From: Cricetomys ansorgei
Taxonomy: Eukaryota; Chordata; Mammalia; Rodentia; Nesomyidae
DNA length: 64,000 nt
Assembly: GCA_026225945.1 (NCBI GenBank)
Contig: JAMJFZ010001258.1
Span: forward strand, 16,100,001-16,164,000
Direction: 5' to 3'
Shown: piece after piece, positions 53,330 to 64,000 of the stretch
Position numbering within the stretch: position 1 is the stretch's first letter
Layout of the letters: each line of letters begins with the position of its first letter
Translations under genes and position numbers: made by a program
The notes under the pieces: model-generated
Database searches by the model: none
Told to the model about the DNA's origin: nothing
What the model saw: only the letters and a program-made list of their open reading frames with translations

Positions 53330-53870
53330 ATGTATCTAAAATGTAATCTCTCTCTGGTTACTTAACTCCACCCCTCTGTTCCCTGCTGCTAGATTTCTAA
53401 CTTGTAACCTTTAAAACTTCAGTTAGCTCATAGGGTTAGGGAGAAAAGGAAAGGATAGGAAGAAATGAGAAATCTTTACAGCCCTTTTCTCTTGGCTGTC
53501 TGAATCTCCCTATGTCTGGTGAACTGAACTAGCTCTGAACCAACTCCCACTCTGGTTTAGCTTCTCCCAGCAAGGCAGTTACTGAGAAGATCTAAATTGT
53601 AACTTTAAAAAAAAAATCAATTAGTTCATTTTACCTATCCTTATTTCTGCCTGCTTCTCTATGCAGCAACTCTTAGCTCTGATTCTTAGCTTCCAATTAG
53701 GTTCTGATTTCTCTCTCTGCTCTGATTCTTTGTACCCAATTTCTCTAACTGCCCTTAACTGACTTCCACTGTCCTCTTTTATCCCCTCCAACTGTTCCCA
53801 GAAGTCCAAGGGGCATACAAACACACGGGGGAGGGGCTTTTCCCTGGCAAAGCTTCATTCTACAGGAATG
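53330..53870 (+). repeat. unclassified rodent repeat, copy A (uninterrupted)
   Basis: ttctaacttgtaacctttaa, agttagctcatagggttagg, tgttcccagaagtccaaggg and ggaggggcttttccctggca recur in the same order at 59.6-60.65 kb. The family is likely ERV-related but I cannot name it. Confidence 0.7.
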
Positions 53871-54294
53871 TATTTGTGCTAGGTTCCTATCTCTGGGTCA
53901 ATGAATGTAGACAAATGAGGAATTCTGACTCGCTGGCTTGGATCATGTTGTCTCTCCTATAGGCCAGGGAAATGAAGTTATATGGCTGACAATGTTACCA
54001 AGGGAAAAAAAAAATAATTAGACAAGGGCAGCTTAAGAGACAAAAACATTCCAAATTTCATACAAAGTGGAATGTTGTACAAATTATGAATGTATTACAT
54101 TTGCCAGTTGTTGGTATTTTAAAATGGTCCCTGTCAGACTTGAGGATGTCTCCCTGTAATCACTGCAACTCAGGTGGCTTAGACAGGATTTTTAAATTCT
54201 AAGGTCCATTTGGTCAACTTAGTTTTCACATCTTAAATACTCTTGAAAGGTGCTATATAGGCTGCTGTGGGAGCAAAAAAGGGCATCAGTGATC

Positions 54295-54500
54295 CTACCT
54301 AGCTGTGAACCCTATGAGCTATAATACCAACTTGCCAGGCAAGAGGTACCACAGGCATAAAACTTGGCATGGCTGTTAGAGCGTTAACTAACTTCTCTGT
54401 TTTGATTTGAGGCCCACTACACAGGAGCAGGCATGAATTCCTGCTTGCTGGGAGTGGTGCAGGGGAACAGCAGCCAGCTTCAGGACTCAGCCTCCTGTTT
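54295..54500 (+). repeat. rodent L1 3'-UTR piece
   Basis: ataccaacttgccaggcaag, gatttgaggcccactacaca and tgaattcctgcttgctggga resemble the upstream part of a rodent L1 3' UTR. Confidence 0.55.
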
Positions 54501-54539
54501 AGCAAGGCGACAGTAGGTTTTACCTTGGCCTCCCCAGGG

Positions 54540-55430
54540 GATTGTCTCCTGAATGCCCTTTGCTACTGCTGGGCCTTACAGTGCTTGTTGCTACCATGGT
54601 CTCCCTATCTTTCTTGTGGTATGCAAGTTCAATGGGGGTCTCTAATCCCTCATTAGGCAGTGTTGCTGGCACACGTAACAATGGTGATGATTTTCCCTCA
54701 AGCAATGCCACCTGGGAAAGACAGGGCCACTCAGTTAAATTGGTGACTCTATTGAAACTCTAGAAAGAATAACTAAAAAAACACATATAGCTAAAAACAG
54801 TGTTTTTCACACATATAGTTACAAGGTTAAATTAGGATGTTTTGCCAGCTGAATTAGAATTACTAACTTAAGAAGAAAACATATTTTTGCTATGGACTTG
54901 TTTGGTCAGGGTTAGGAGAGCTAGAACAAAGAAAAGTTAATTGCTAAGGTCCACAGATTTCACCTATGAAAACCAGACCCATGATCAAGTAATAACAAAT
55001 GAGTTTTAGTATCCATTGTTAGGCTTGAACTTCCTCGACCACAGATAAAATTGACTCTTTCCCAGTCTCTATAATTAAAAATTTACTGATGAATTTGGGG
55101 TACACCTTAAAGATATAAAGCTGTGTGGCAGATTCTCCTTTTATCTATGAAAAATAGTAAGACCCATGACTTAAAGTTTTCTAGTTAATAACAAACTTGT
55201 TTCATTGTACTAAATAAGAACTGTGTATGTTAGGATACTGTGATGTATACTTGTCTCCTAGTAACTACAATAGAAGTTGGCTGTGAGAATATTGGCTTGT
55301 TTAAACTCTGTTAATCTATAATATTGTTTCTGGAATATCAATTATTGTGGGGAAAAGTACATGTAAAACTGGATGTTTGTGCGTAATCAGGTGTGGGAAT
55401 TGAAAATAACATTTTTTAAATATGTAATTT
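54540..55430. other. unclassified sequence, possible ERV-internal relic
   Basis: Two diverged direct copies are visible: cacctatgaaaaccagaccc / atgatcaagtaataacaaat near 54960 and a related stretch near 55140-55200. There is no intact coding region. Confidence 0.35.
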
Positions 55431-55664
55431 ATAATCATTCACTGGGAAAACAGAACTCGTGATTATGATATGATTTCTTCTTACGTAAAGGGTATTGTTC
55501 TAAAAGGTATATAGGTGTACAAGAATAAGAAGAGAAGGAAAGAAGAGGCTGATAAGTATGAGTGAGATGCATGTATGCTGGTCCTACAGGAGAAGGGAAG
55601 AAGGAAGTTTGCAAGATGTGTGGGTAAGATCTATGTGTGTTGAAGCTCTGCCTCTTCCACAAGA

Positions 55665-55670
<6 letters not shown>

Positions 55671-55702
<32 letters not shown>
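55671..55702. repeat. (GT)n microsatellite inside a short duplication
   Basis: gttgaagctctgcctcttcc and gttgaagcttcgcttcatcc flank a GT run. Confidence 0.9.
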
Positions 55703-55704
<2 letters not shown>

Positions 55705-55924
55705 GAAGCTTCGCTTCATCCATAAGATGTGTATGTGTAGGAGTGTGATTTTATGAAAAGATACATTAGAGTATAAGTTTAAGTAAGAGAAATTTTAAAA
55801 ATGAGAGGAGAAAGAGGAGGAAAGGAGAATAGAAAAGTAAGAAGGAACAGAAGCAATAAAGAAAGAAGTTTGTCCCATCCGTGAGAGGTGATATTATTAC
55901 TTCACCGACTCTGCCTCTTCCTTA

Positions 55925-56235
55925 TGGGTCGCTGAATGTGGGACTAGATCATGGCACCTGCTATTGTAAACCCAGTCAAAAAACCATAGCTGATGAGCTT
56001 TTAGGCTTTCAGAGGGAACTTAACTACAGTTGTTTAGCTAAAGTAACACGGCACCAAACTGACTTTTATACCCTTAGACCAATACTATATGCCCAGCCTT
56101 AATCAGAGAAGCTTCTCTTTGCAATGAACTGCAATGATGGACTCATGGCTGCTCAAGGCACTAGGAATTAAGTGATGGTTGAGATCTCAGCCCTAAATAG
56201 GAAATTTGGACCATGTTGTGGGATATTTGAATTAG
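55925..56235 (+). repeat. rodent L1 3'-UTR piece
   Basis: gcccagccttaatcagagaa, atggactcatggctgctcaa and gagatctcagccctaaatag are the same L1 3'-UTR segment as at 22.5-22.7 kb. Confidence 0.65.
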
Positions 56236-56804
56236 ATATTTTACAGTTATTATGGGATCATACTCCTGTGTACGTGCTGTATGGGGGAAGGGTGCTTCCT
56301 GATGCCTTGCAGCATGTAAAGGACTTGCTTCCTACACCTATTAACACCTCTGTGCTAAACACAATGGAGTACACCCCTCCAGAGCTCCATATGAACAGGC
56401 CATTTGTATACCTTAATGCAGATGAAGGTTCCCTAACACCATCAATGTTCTGCAGCCCTGTGATCAGAGAAAACTCTGACTCACCCCCAGCTTGGACACT
56501 CGCCAGGCTAGGCAACAAGTCTGCTGGCAGACCTTGAGAAGGGTTAGGTTCCATTCATTTGTATAATTAAGGCCTATCTGGAGAGAGGAGGGAGTTTTGA
56601 ATGAATAGAGCACCTAGGGGCTGGAGAGAGGACAATGATGAGGAGAGCTATATGAGGAGGTCAAGGGAGAGGATATGGCGTGAGCTCTCTGTCTAAACCG
56701 CTTGGGTATTGCATCCGTGAGAGTTGTTATGGCTTATTATTAATATATTGCCAGACATAAAAATACTTTTAACAGTACCAACTTTTCTAAGTCTTAAGGA
56801 ACAT
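56236..56804. other. ~570-bp insert splitting an L1 3'-UTR
   Basis: Sequence between two L1 3'-UTR pieces that are nearly adjacent in the 22.7-kb copy. It holds a 121-codon plus-strand frame with no recognised family. Confidence 0.4.
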
Positions 56805-56965
56805 CACAGTGGAGAAAGCAGAAAGAATGTAAGATCTCGGAGATAGGGAGGCCTATAAAATGTTATCTTCTGGGCATCACACAGCCATTACATTCACCTC
56901 ACAGCAACTGAAGTTGCTTTGTAACAGGGCCTCACACCTTAGTAGGTCCTGAGACCTTAGCACAG
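56805..56965 (+). repeat. rodent L1 3'-UTR piece, continuation
   Basis: gtggagaaagcagaaagaat, ggcatcacacagccattaca and cacctcacagcaactgaagt continue the L1 3' UTR. Confidence 0.65.
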
Positions 56966-57539
56966 CTGACTCCGTTATGGAAGTGCCATTAAGTTTTACA
57001 TTAGGCTGTAAGACTAATAAGCATGTAGAAAACTAAACTGCCAAAACTAAAACAAAGGCCTACTCCATCAAAGTCCATACAATTCTGGAAAAGCCTCAAA
57101 ATGTACTAACCTTGCTTTTTAGCTTCTGTAGTTCTGCTTCTGGGTAACTGTTCTTGTTCAATGAAGCATGTCAACCCTGAATATGGTTTTTGTGCTTAAA
57201 AGCTCATCTTGAGAAGAGCTTGGGTCTACACTAGGATCCCAAACACTAGTGTAGTCACTGGCCAGCAGCTAAAGACTTTCTATTGGCTTAAACCTATGTC
57301 TGAGCAGTTTTCTCTGGTGAATACTTCACAACAGCTTCTATTGGGCCTTCACAAAACTGGGCCTGTCATTAATCAATGATAAACTGAGGAAGTATTCACA
57401 GGACCATACTTCCTGATGAACAATTAGGTGGATTCTTGGGGAAAGGCACTGTCTTCCGTTACATACCCACAGGGTGAGCCTGCCAAGCTCCAACAGATAG
57501 TTAGAAACTCATGGTCACACATATGTTCCAGGTTAAACT

Positions 57540-57720
57540 GTGAGCTACAAGACAAGACAAAAACAAGAATATAATATCTATAAAGACATGGAGGTTAACA
57601 AGAGGGGAAAGAGGATCAGGAAAGAAAGTAACCAGATGTGTTGTGTTACATACATGCATGAAATTGTCAAAGAAAATAAGTTATATATAAATGTATGTAT
57701 ATATGAAAAATTATAAAACA
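57540..57720 (+). repeat. rodent L1 3' terminus with AT/CA tail
   Basis: aagaggggaaagaggatcag and catgcatgaaattgtcaaag are followed by TA/GTAT-rich sequence. Confidence 0.55.
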
Positions 57721-57735
57721 CACACACAAAGCAGA

Positions 57736-57808
57736 TGAGCCCTGGGCAGTTAGCTCAGTGACAGAGTGCTTGCCTGGCATGAAAGAGGTTCTAGGTTCAA
57801 CTATCTGA
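57736..57808 (+). repeat. ID SINE
   Basis: gggcagttagctcagtgaca and tgcttgcctggcatgaaaga are the tRNA-derived ID core. Confidence 0.75.
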
Positions 57809-58049
57809 GATATTATCGAAGGTTAAACTTAATGATTCCAAGGGAAAGAATGGGATGAATATTCTTTATGTGTCTTAGCAAAAACATGGTATTGAGAGAT
57901 ACAAATCAGAGAATGAGAAACAGTATTTTGCTTTTATTGGCATTTCCACACATATTATCTATTCCTTTACTACATTTCAGGCAGATACTATCACTTTTTG
58001 GTAACTTAGACATAAAATGTTCTAGATAAATCTAATAAAGAACCTTCGT

Positions 58050-59580
58050 CACATTTTTTAAAAAGCAATTTTATTGAAATATACAATTCAATCACTTTGT
58101 GAGAAAATGAATTTTCAGCCTATTCAGCATTATACAACAACCACCATCACAATCAATATGGGAAACCTTTCTATCATCCTCTAAAACAAAATAAAACAAA
58201 TGAAAGAAAAACCAAGCCTCATATCCAGTTTAGAGATTCTTCCATGTTTCCAGAGCCAGCTAGCACTGGGGAACAAAGGGGTGTTCCTTTTATCATTTTC
58301 CCTTATTTGTCAAGGGCTCCTCCAACTCCAGGATTGAGGCAGAGAGGCAAGGACCAGAAGAAAAGGTACAAATACCATTTTACTGAGCTGGTAAATATCA
58401 GCTTTTTTAGTTTCTAGGATGTGGTACTTTGAAGGGCTAAAAACAAACAAAAACCTCTAACATGAGATAGATGGCTGCCATCCTGTGAGCTGATTCTATA
58501 ACTCACTTTTACTTCGTTAGTGCATACGCTTATATAAAATGAGGAGCATAATTCAGTTTTGTTTGGCCTATGGCTACCCACTATATATTTTGTTATAGTT
58601 GTTTTCCAGGTGTCTAACTGTTCAAATCCTGTCCTTCAGAAGGTCTTCCTTGGTTCAATCCAGGTATTTGTCAGTCTGTGCAAAAGAGTAGTTCTTTCCA
58701 TGGTCTTCCTCTATTTGTAACTTAAATTTGATTGTTGGGTAATGGTGGTTAATAACCAGATAGTAAAGTATAAGGTCAAGTTCTCATTTTAATAACTAGT
58801 AAATAATCTGTAAAACACTTTAGTACCACGTAGAAAATTTAGCTCTCAATCAACATCTTACCTATTACCACAAACATCCATGCATCGAGTTTTTGTGTAG
58901 ACATTCATATACTTACAGTCCTTTGGGTATATAACTGCTGAGTCATACTGCATCTCTGTGTTTAACACTGAAGTATTCCCAGACTGTTCTACAAACACAG
59001 CTGCACCATTTTACACTCCCACTATCAGTATATGAAGACTCTAGTTGCTCCACATCTTTTCCAGCACTTGAAGTACTGTCATCCTTGTACGCAGAAAAGG
59101 AGAACTTATTCTGGTTTTGATTCACGCTTCCCTAGTGACTGTCGATGGTAACCATTTGTAACTTTCATTTAGAAACTTATGTTTAAATCATCTGTTATTT
59201 TAGATTTTTTCATGATAGAGTTTTAAGTGTTTTCTATATATTCTAGCTAGTATACACTACCAGAAATGATTGTAAAGATCTCCCATTCTGTGCAGGTTGT
59301 CATTTTACTTTATTGATGTTATCCTTTGAACCTAAGTTTTTTACTTTGGTAAAGTCCAATTTATTCCTTTAAAAAAAAAAAAAAAATTGTCACGTGTACT
59401 CTTTCCTAATCTATGGCCACAGACTTACTACTGCTTTCTCCTCAACAGTTTGTGCTATTGGTCTTATATTTAGGTTTAGGATTCCTTTTACTTTTGTACA
59501 TGGTATAAAGATCCAGCTCAAATCTTTTGCATGTGGATATCCCGTTTTTCAGCATCATCTGTAATGGGTTTTTCTTTTAA
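58050..59580 (-). repeat. ancient L1M element 3' part (antisense)
   Basis: aattttattgaaatatacaa marks the 3' end at the left. Then gctgcaccattttacactcc, ccacatcttttccagcactt, tctcccattctgtgcaggtt and cttttgcatgtggatatccc follow the known old-L1 order. Heavily diverged and non-coding. Confidence 0.85.
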
Positions 59581-59604
59581 AAAGGGAGTGTGTGGGTGTC
59601 TTCT

Positions 59605-60660
59605 GCAGTTTGGGTCTGGGTTCTCAAAGGCTGCTAACTGTTACTTTTTCACTAGTAACTTGACTGTTCCCACCTGAAAGATTCTAACTTGTAACTTTTT
59701 AAACCTCAGTTAGCTCAAAGGGTTAGGAGGAAGGGAAAGGGAAAGGAAAGGGGAAAGGGAAGGAAATCTGTCTAAGCCTGGGGAACTGAACTAACTCTAA
59801 GCTCCTTTTTTTTCAATGTTTTTCCTCAAGTTATCTCAGTAATTTCCGCCTTCTTTCTTATTCTCTAGAACTGTCTTTATCTGAGCCTTGTTTCTGCCTG
59901 CTTTCCTAACATCAGCTTTGGAATTCACTTCTCCTGACACCACTCAGCTAACTCTGGTGCTCAATCTTCCCCTGTCTCTTTCCCAACTGCTCTTCCAACT
60001 GTCACTCTCTCTTATATACCTCTCGCCAAGCTGTTCCCAGAAGTCCAAGCAGCATGTAACTGTAAGGACAAGACCAAAGCAGCCAAACTTTAGTTAGGCT
60101 TCTAAAAGCACTAAAACTGTGTAGGCCCAAGTCAGGGGCAAGGTGACTCAGAACAGTTTCTGGAACAAGAAAGATAGTTTCTGGGTCAAACAAGATATGG
60201 ACCGCTGACTGATGGCCTTGAGCTAGGAGTTTCCCCCACTGGCACTGACTAAAACCCTGAGGTTGCATTTTCTAGGAGCCCACAACCTTGCTGTATGCCA
60301 GCACCAATCAGTTTGATGAAAAATTATAAAACACACACACAAAGCAGGTGAGCCCTGGGTAGTACACATGACTGTGTAGCCAATAGAATGCACCTGGTGC
60401 TCTGTTGCTGGGCTCTGCCTTTGAAAAACATATATAAAGCATGCTTGGACTGTGCTGGGGGTCACTCCCACCTGCCTCTCTTGAGGAATCTGTGGGAGCG
60501 GACCCCAGTGCGTTGGAAATAAACCTCTTGCTTTTGCATGGATCTCAAGTCCTGGTGATTTCTCGGGGTCTCCTTCCGTCTGCCCCTAACATAACCATAA
60601 GGGTGAGGGGCTTAACAGCACAGAAGGCTTCTTTGGCAAAGCGTACCTTTAAATCATCTA
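59605..60660 (+). repeat. unclassified rodent repeat, copy B (split by LTR)
   Basis: The left arm (59605-60060) and right arm (60596-60660) match copy A at 53.3-53.9 kb in order. The arms are separated by the solitary LTR and its target duplication. Confidence 0.7.
60061..60591 (+). mobile_element. solitary ERV LTR (class I/gammaretrovirus-like), 4-bp TSD
   Basis: The 531-bp element starts TGTAAGGACAAG and ends CCCCTAACA, and is bounded by TAAC (60057-60060 and 60592-60595). It has CCAAT boxes at 60304 and 60380, TATATAAA at 60431-60438 and AATAAA at 60518-60523, followed by CCTCTTGCTTTTGCAT as in gammaretroviral LTRs. No internal viral genes are next to it, so it is a recombined solo LTR. 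Confidence 0.9.
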
Positions 60661-60712
60661 TTAAAACTATTTTAAACAAACAGATTTCCCAGTGAATTGT
60701 CTTGAGATTTTG

Positions 60713-60790
60713 TCTTAGTTACTTTTCTATTGCTGTGACAAAACACGATGACCAAGGCAAAAAGTATTTTAAAACAGGACTAAAATGTGG
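60713..60790 (-). repeat. fragment of the rodent repeat seen at 7.7 and 27.9 kb
   Basis: ttctattgctgtgacaaaac is the complement of that family's 3' end. Confidence 0.55.
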
Positions 60791-61086
60791 AAAAGTCAAG
60801 GAAAGGATTACCTAATTTATTTTTATACTCATATAGTGAAGGGCACAAAATTAAGTGCTGGTTTCAAAACTCTACACCTCCCAGAAAGAACTTTTAAACT
60901 ACCTGACTGATACTAGAGAGTTAACATGGTAAAAATAAACAATGAGGATTTCTTATGTGCATGGTGCTTTAACATATCATTTAGTCAGAAACTACGTTTA
61001 CGCTTTTAATCCTGACTTAGGAATGAGGGAGTTAAGGTTCAATAGCTTTTTTTCTGATTAAATTGTGAGATAATATATGATCCCTG

Positions 61087-61280
61087 TCGGCGGTGGTGGT
61101 ATAACACCTTTAATCCCAGCGCTCAGGAGGCAAAGACAGGCAGATTTCTGTGAGTTCAAGGCCAGCCTGGTCTACAGAGTGAGTTCCAGGACAGCCAGAG
61201 TTACAACAGAGAAACCCTGTCTCACAAAAACCAAAAATGAGTGAATGAATAAATGAGTGAATAAATAAATTAATTAATTA
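61087..61280 (+). repeat. B1 SINE with GAATGAATAAAT tail
   Basis: GGTGGTATAACACCTTTAAT, tgtgagttcaaggccagcct and acaacagagaaaccctgtct; near consensus. Confidence 0.95.
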
Positions 61281-61589
61281 AGATATTATCCCTGGTATGT
61301 CTGATTTGCCCAAGCGTAGTGTCCTTTGTATGATAGTTATAAAACAAAGCATCTTAAAGATGACAATGATTTGGAAGGTTAGGAGACCAATGTTCAGGTC
61401 TCATGAACAGCCTGAATTTTTTATTAAATGATTCACATCACCTCTTAGATTCTATGTTAATTTATTTAACAAAAACAGAGACATCAGGACAGCTCTTATC
61501 TCTTAGACGTCTAAGCACAGGAGAGGGTCAGGTCAAAACACTAAATAATTAAACTTCTTTTTACGTTTATATGTTACTGAGTCTAGAAA

Positions 61590-61821
61590 CTTGTGTGTGT
61601 GTGTGTGTGTGTGTTGTATTTTGTATGTATGGGTGTTTTGCCTGCATGTAAGTCTGTGTGCCACATGCATGCCTAGTGTCCATGGGGGCCAGAGGAGGGC
61701 CTCAGATCTCCTGGAACTCTAGTTACAGATGATTGTGAGCCATCATGTGGGTGCTGGGAATTGAACCTGGGTCCTCTAGAAGAGTACCCAGTACTCTAAA
61801 CTGCTCTTATCTTTCTAGCCC
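61590..61821 (-). repeat. B2 SINE (antisense) with (GT)n
   Basis: tgtgggtgctgggaattgaa and a ctttctagccctg end; the GT run near 61591-61613 lies at its A-rich tail side. Confidence 0.88.
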
Positions 61822-61829
61822 TGCTATTT

Positions 61830-61920
61830 GTTCCTTTTGAGACAAGGTCTCAGTTTGTAACTTGCACTAGTCTCAAACTCATGGCAATCCTCCTACCTCA
61901 GCCTCCTAAGTGCTGGGTGC
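61830..61920 (-). repeat. old B1-related SINE (antisense)
   Basis: gagacaaggtctcagtttgt and agtctcaaactcatggcaat. Confidence 0.65.
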
Positions 61921-61924
61921 ACTG

Positions 61925-62640
61925 GCTGGCTCTAGGAACTTTTAAATTCTGCTTTCCAGGAATCATGGAATTCTACCTGCACAGTCTGCAACCCCAAATC
62001 ACAAATTTGCATACTTCTTTGCAACTGATCCTTAATGGCAGAACCTCTTCGTCTCACCTTTGGTTGTCATGATCACTGCATTACCTTTAAAGTAACATGC
62101 CATATTTGCCCAAATATGACTTTCTGATCTTGAATAGTTCATTCCTCTTTAGGTAACATGGTGGTCACCCAATCCCTAGAGGTCACTATATTGATGTCAA
62201 AGTGCAGACAACTGAGTGGCATAGTACACTGTAGTGGAACATTTCAACTTACTCTCAAGATAGTATAAAGCTATATACACTATCTGTGCAGTTAAATGAA
62301 CTTTAAAACATTTGCTATGAGCTGCTGGATGAAGTTTCCTGGGTGTGGAGGACTATAGTCTTCAGGAATGCAGAAAGTGCTAGTTTGAAGAACCAGTAAT
62401 TGTCTAAGCAATTGATGCTTGGATTATCTTGCCCTCTGTTTATATTATTGCTAATAAAAGGATTTCTGTGGTTCCTCCCCAGCAACCAACAAGGAGATAT
62501 GGGAACACACATTTCTTGGTTTTGACCTTTACCTAGTGGCAGCAAGGTCGACTGGCCAGGTGTTGGGTGAAGTGGATTATAATATTCTGTTCATAAATGC
62601 AAAATAGGCCTTTATATCAGTGGGCAGTTTCTTTTTCAAT
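61925..62640. other. intergenic, unrecognised
   Basis: A 76-codon minus-strand open frame (62315-62545) has no family match. An AATAAAAGG motif near 62452 hints at an old LTR but is not enough to call one. Confidence 0.35.
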
Positions 62641-62719
62641 AAAATAATCTGGAGATCATTTGCTTAGGGTTCAATCCAGGTGGCTCAGGCCATGAGAGGC
62701 TGGACCCTCTCTCTGCCTG

Positions 62720-62912
62720 GGTGTCTCAGGTCTGATCTCCAAGTATACTATAGCCCAGAACTCCTGGACTCAAGCCATCCTCCTGCCCCAGCCTCTCTGG
62801 CAGTTAGAATTATAGACATACACCACTGTACCTGGGTCCAGTATGACTTTCACTGCCAAATTATCACTGCTGGGTGTTTTTTTGTTTTGTTTGTTTTGTT
62901 TTGTTTTAGCTC
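62720..62912 (-). repeat. old B1-like SINE (antisense) and (TTTTG)n
   Basis: cccagaactcctggactcaa and attatagacatacaccactg, then TTTTG repeats at 62878-62910. Confidence 0.5.
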
Positions 62913-62974
62913 TGGTTTGCCTTTAACTGTGGCCATCACTATGTTGCCCAAAACCTTGATCCTCTTCAGGTAAT

Positions 62975-64000
62975 CAGGTAGATATACAGATTTTTGACTC
63001 CTATGTTGTCAGCATCATTTTTCATTGTGGCTACTGGAAGACCCAGAGAAATCTAGAATTTCACATTGAAGACACACCATGTCCTCACTTCAACTTGAAC
63101 GTTGGAATGTTAGAGAAAGAAAACAAAGTTAAGTCTGGGAATTTTTATGGTATCCCATTTTACTGTAATCTTTATATCCTGCCCAGAACAAGAAATCCAG
63201 TGAGTACGTGATAGGGAAAAAAAAAAACTAAAAGAAATAGAAAAAAGCAAAACAATCTTCTCTTTCACAATAGGCTACTGATGATATTAAGTGAAAGAAT
63301 ATGAGACTATAACATAATAGAATGAGAATTTTTATTTTACACACAAAAAGGCAAAAAAGTGGTACTAAATCGACCCTAAACCAAACTCTGATTTCATACC
63401 TTGCAACTGAACTTTGCTAGTCATCAGTTAATTTCACTGAAAGCTTACTAAGCCTTTTTCTGTGGAAGAAGTACAGGCTAAATTAGCCACAGTGACAGCA
63501 ATGACTAGCAAAGGAAGTGATTGCATTGCTGTTCCAATTACTTTTTCTTCTTAGAAACATACTCCATGGTCATGAGGAAGGTTAATGATGTGTCACAGAG
63601 AATTGTAGATTTTACCTCTACCTTCACACATATCCATGTCTCCAGAGAGCTTTAACTAAACTAAGATATTCTTTGCAATAGCATTCAAAGTCCTTACTTT
63701 TGTCACATCTGTTACCTTTAGAGAATATTCTGAATGAGCAAGTGAAGCTCCCATTGCAACAGAGGAATTTCTGCAATAGAAATAATAAAGAAGAGATAAT
63801 CGTATCAGTTGTTAAATACACCCTCCTACTGGTGATTCACTTTATAGACTAATTCATGGTTCAAGAATAAGGGAAAGTCAGGGATGCTGGACGACCATAC
63901 TCCACAATTTTCATTAATTAATTACTTGAAACATCAAGTAGCTAAATCTGCCAGGCAGGATATTGGATTTTGTATCTGAAAATGTACTAGCTAAAGGTCT
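62975..64000. other. intergenic, no gene recognised
   Basis: In mammals Cutc lies upstream of Abcc2, but I could not see any Cutc exon up to the window edge. Confidence 0.45.

Noticed and set aside
56172..56537. 121-codon plus-strand open frame as a possible gene
   Set aside because: No recognisable domain, no splice or promoter context, and it starts inside an L1 3'-UTR piece and continues into an unclassified insert.
60061..60591. Protein-coding ERV provirus
   Set aside because: Only one LTR with its target duplication is present; no internal viral reading frames lie beside it.
62975..64000. Cutc 3' exon, expected from mammalian gene order
   Set aside because: No CutC-like peptide was found on either strand; the gene is probably beyond the window.

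Overview
This window is nuclear DNA of a muroid rodent. It carries many B1, B2 and tRNA-derived ID SINEs, young rodent L1 3' ends, ancient L1 relics and abundant microsatellites. The protein-coding content is one gene on the minus strand whose spliced product is clearly Abcc2 (MRP2/cMOAT), the canalicular multispecific organic anion transporter. From memory the protein is close to, but not identical with, mouse and rat Abcc2, so another murid or cricetid species is likely.

Positions 265-41631 hold coding exons 27 down to 1, read right to left. All 27 exons have GT-AG borders, the reading frame stays open across every junction, and they encode 1281 residues: MSD0, MSD1, NBD1, the linker and most of MSD2. 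The last exons (NBD2 and the C-terminus) lie beyond position 1. The start codon is at 41631. Just upstream are a short uORF (41746-41693), an ERR/LRH-1-type half-site, an HNF1-like site and an everted repeat with 8-bp spacing that matches the published type of Mrp2 nuclear-receptor element.

Positions about 41.7-64.0 kb are the 5' intergenic region. I found no convincing exon there. It holds B1, B2 and ID copies, antisense L1 relics, a composite of rodent L1 3'-UTR pieces split by inserts, and a complete solitary ERV LTR (60061-60591) with a 4-bp target duplication, nested in an older repeat that has a second copy at 53.3-53.9 kb.

I found no previously undescribed system such as a defence locus, CRISPR array or gene cluster. 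The best leads concern gene regulation and mutation mechanism: a (TG)22 tract against the exon 27 acceptor, a G-quadruplex candidate in intron 14, an A-tract abutting the exon 11 donor, loss of one N-terminal glycosylation site, and a 48-bp patch shared between the LTR and an ID-element junction 2.6 kb away.
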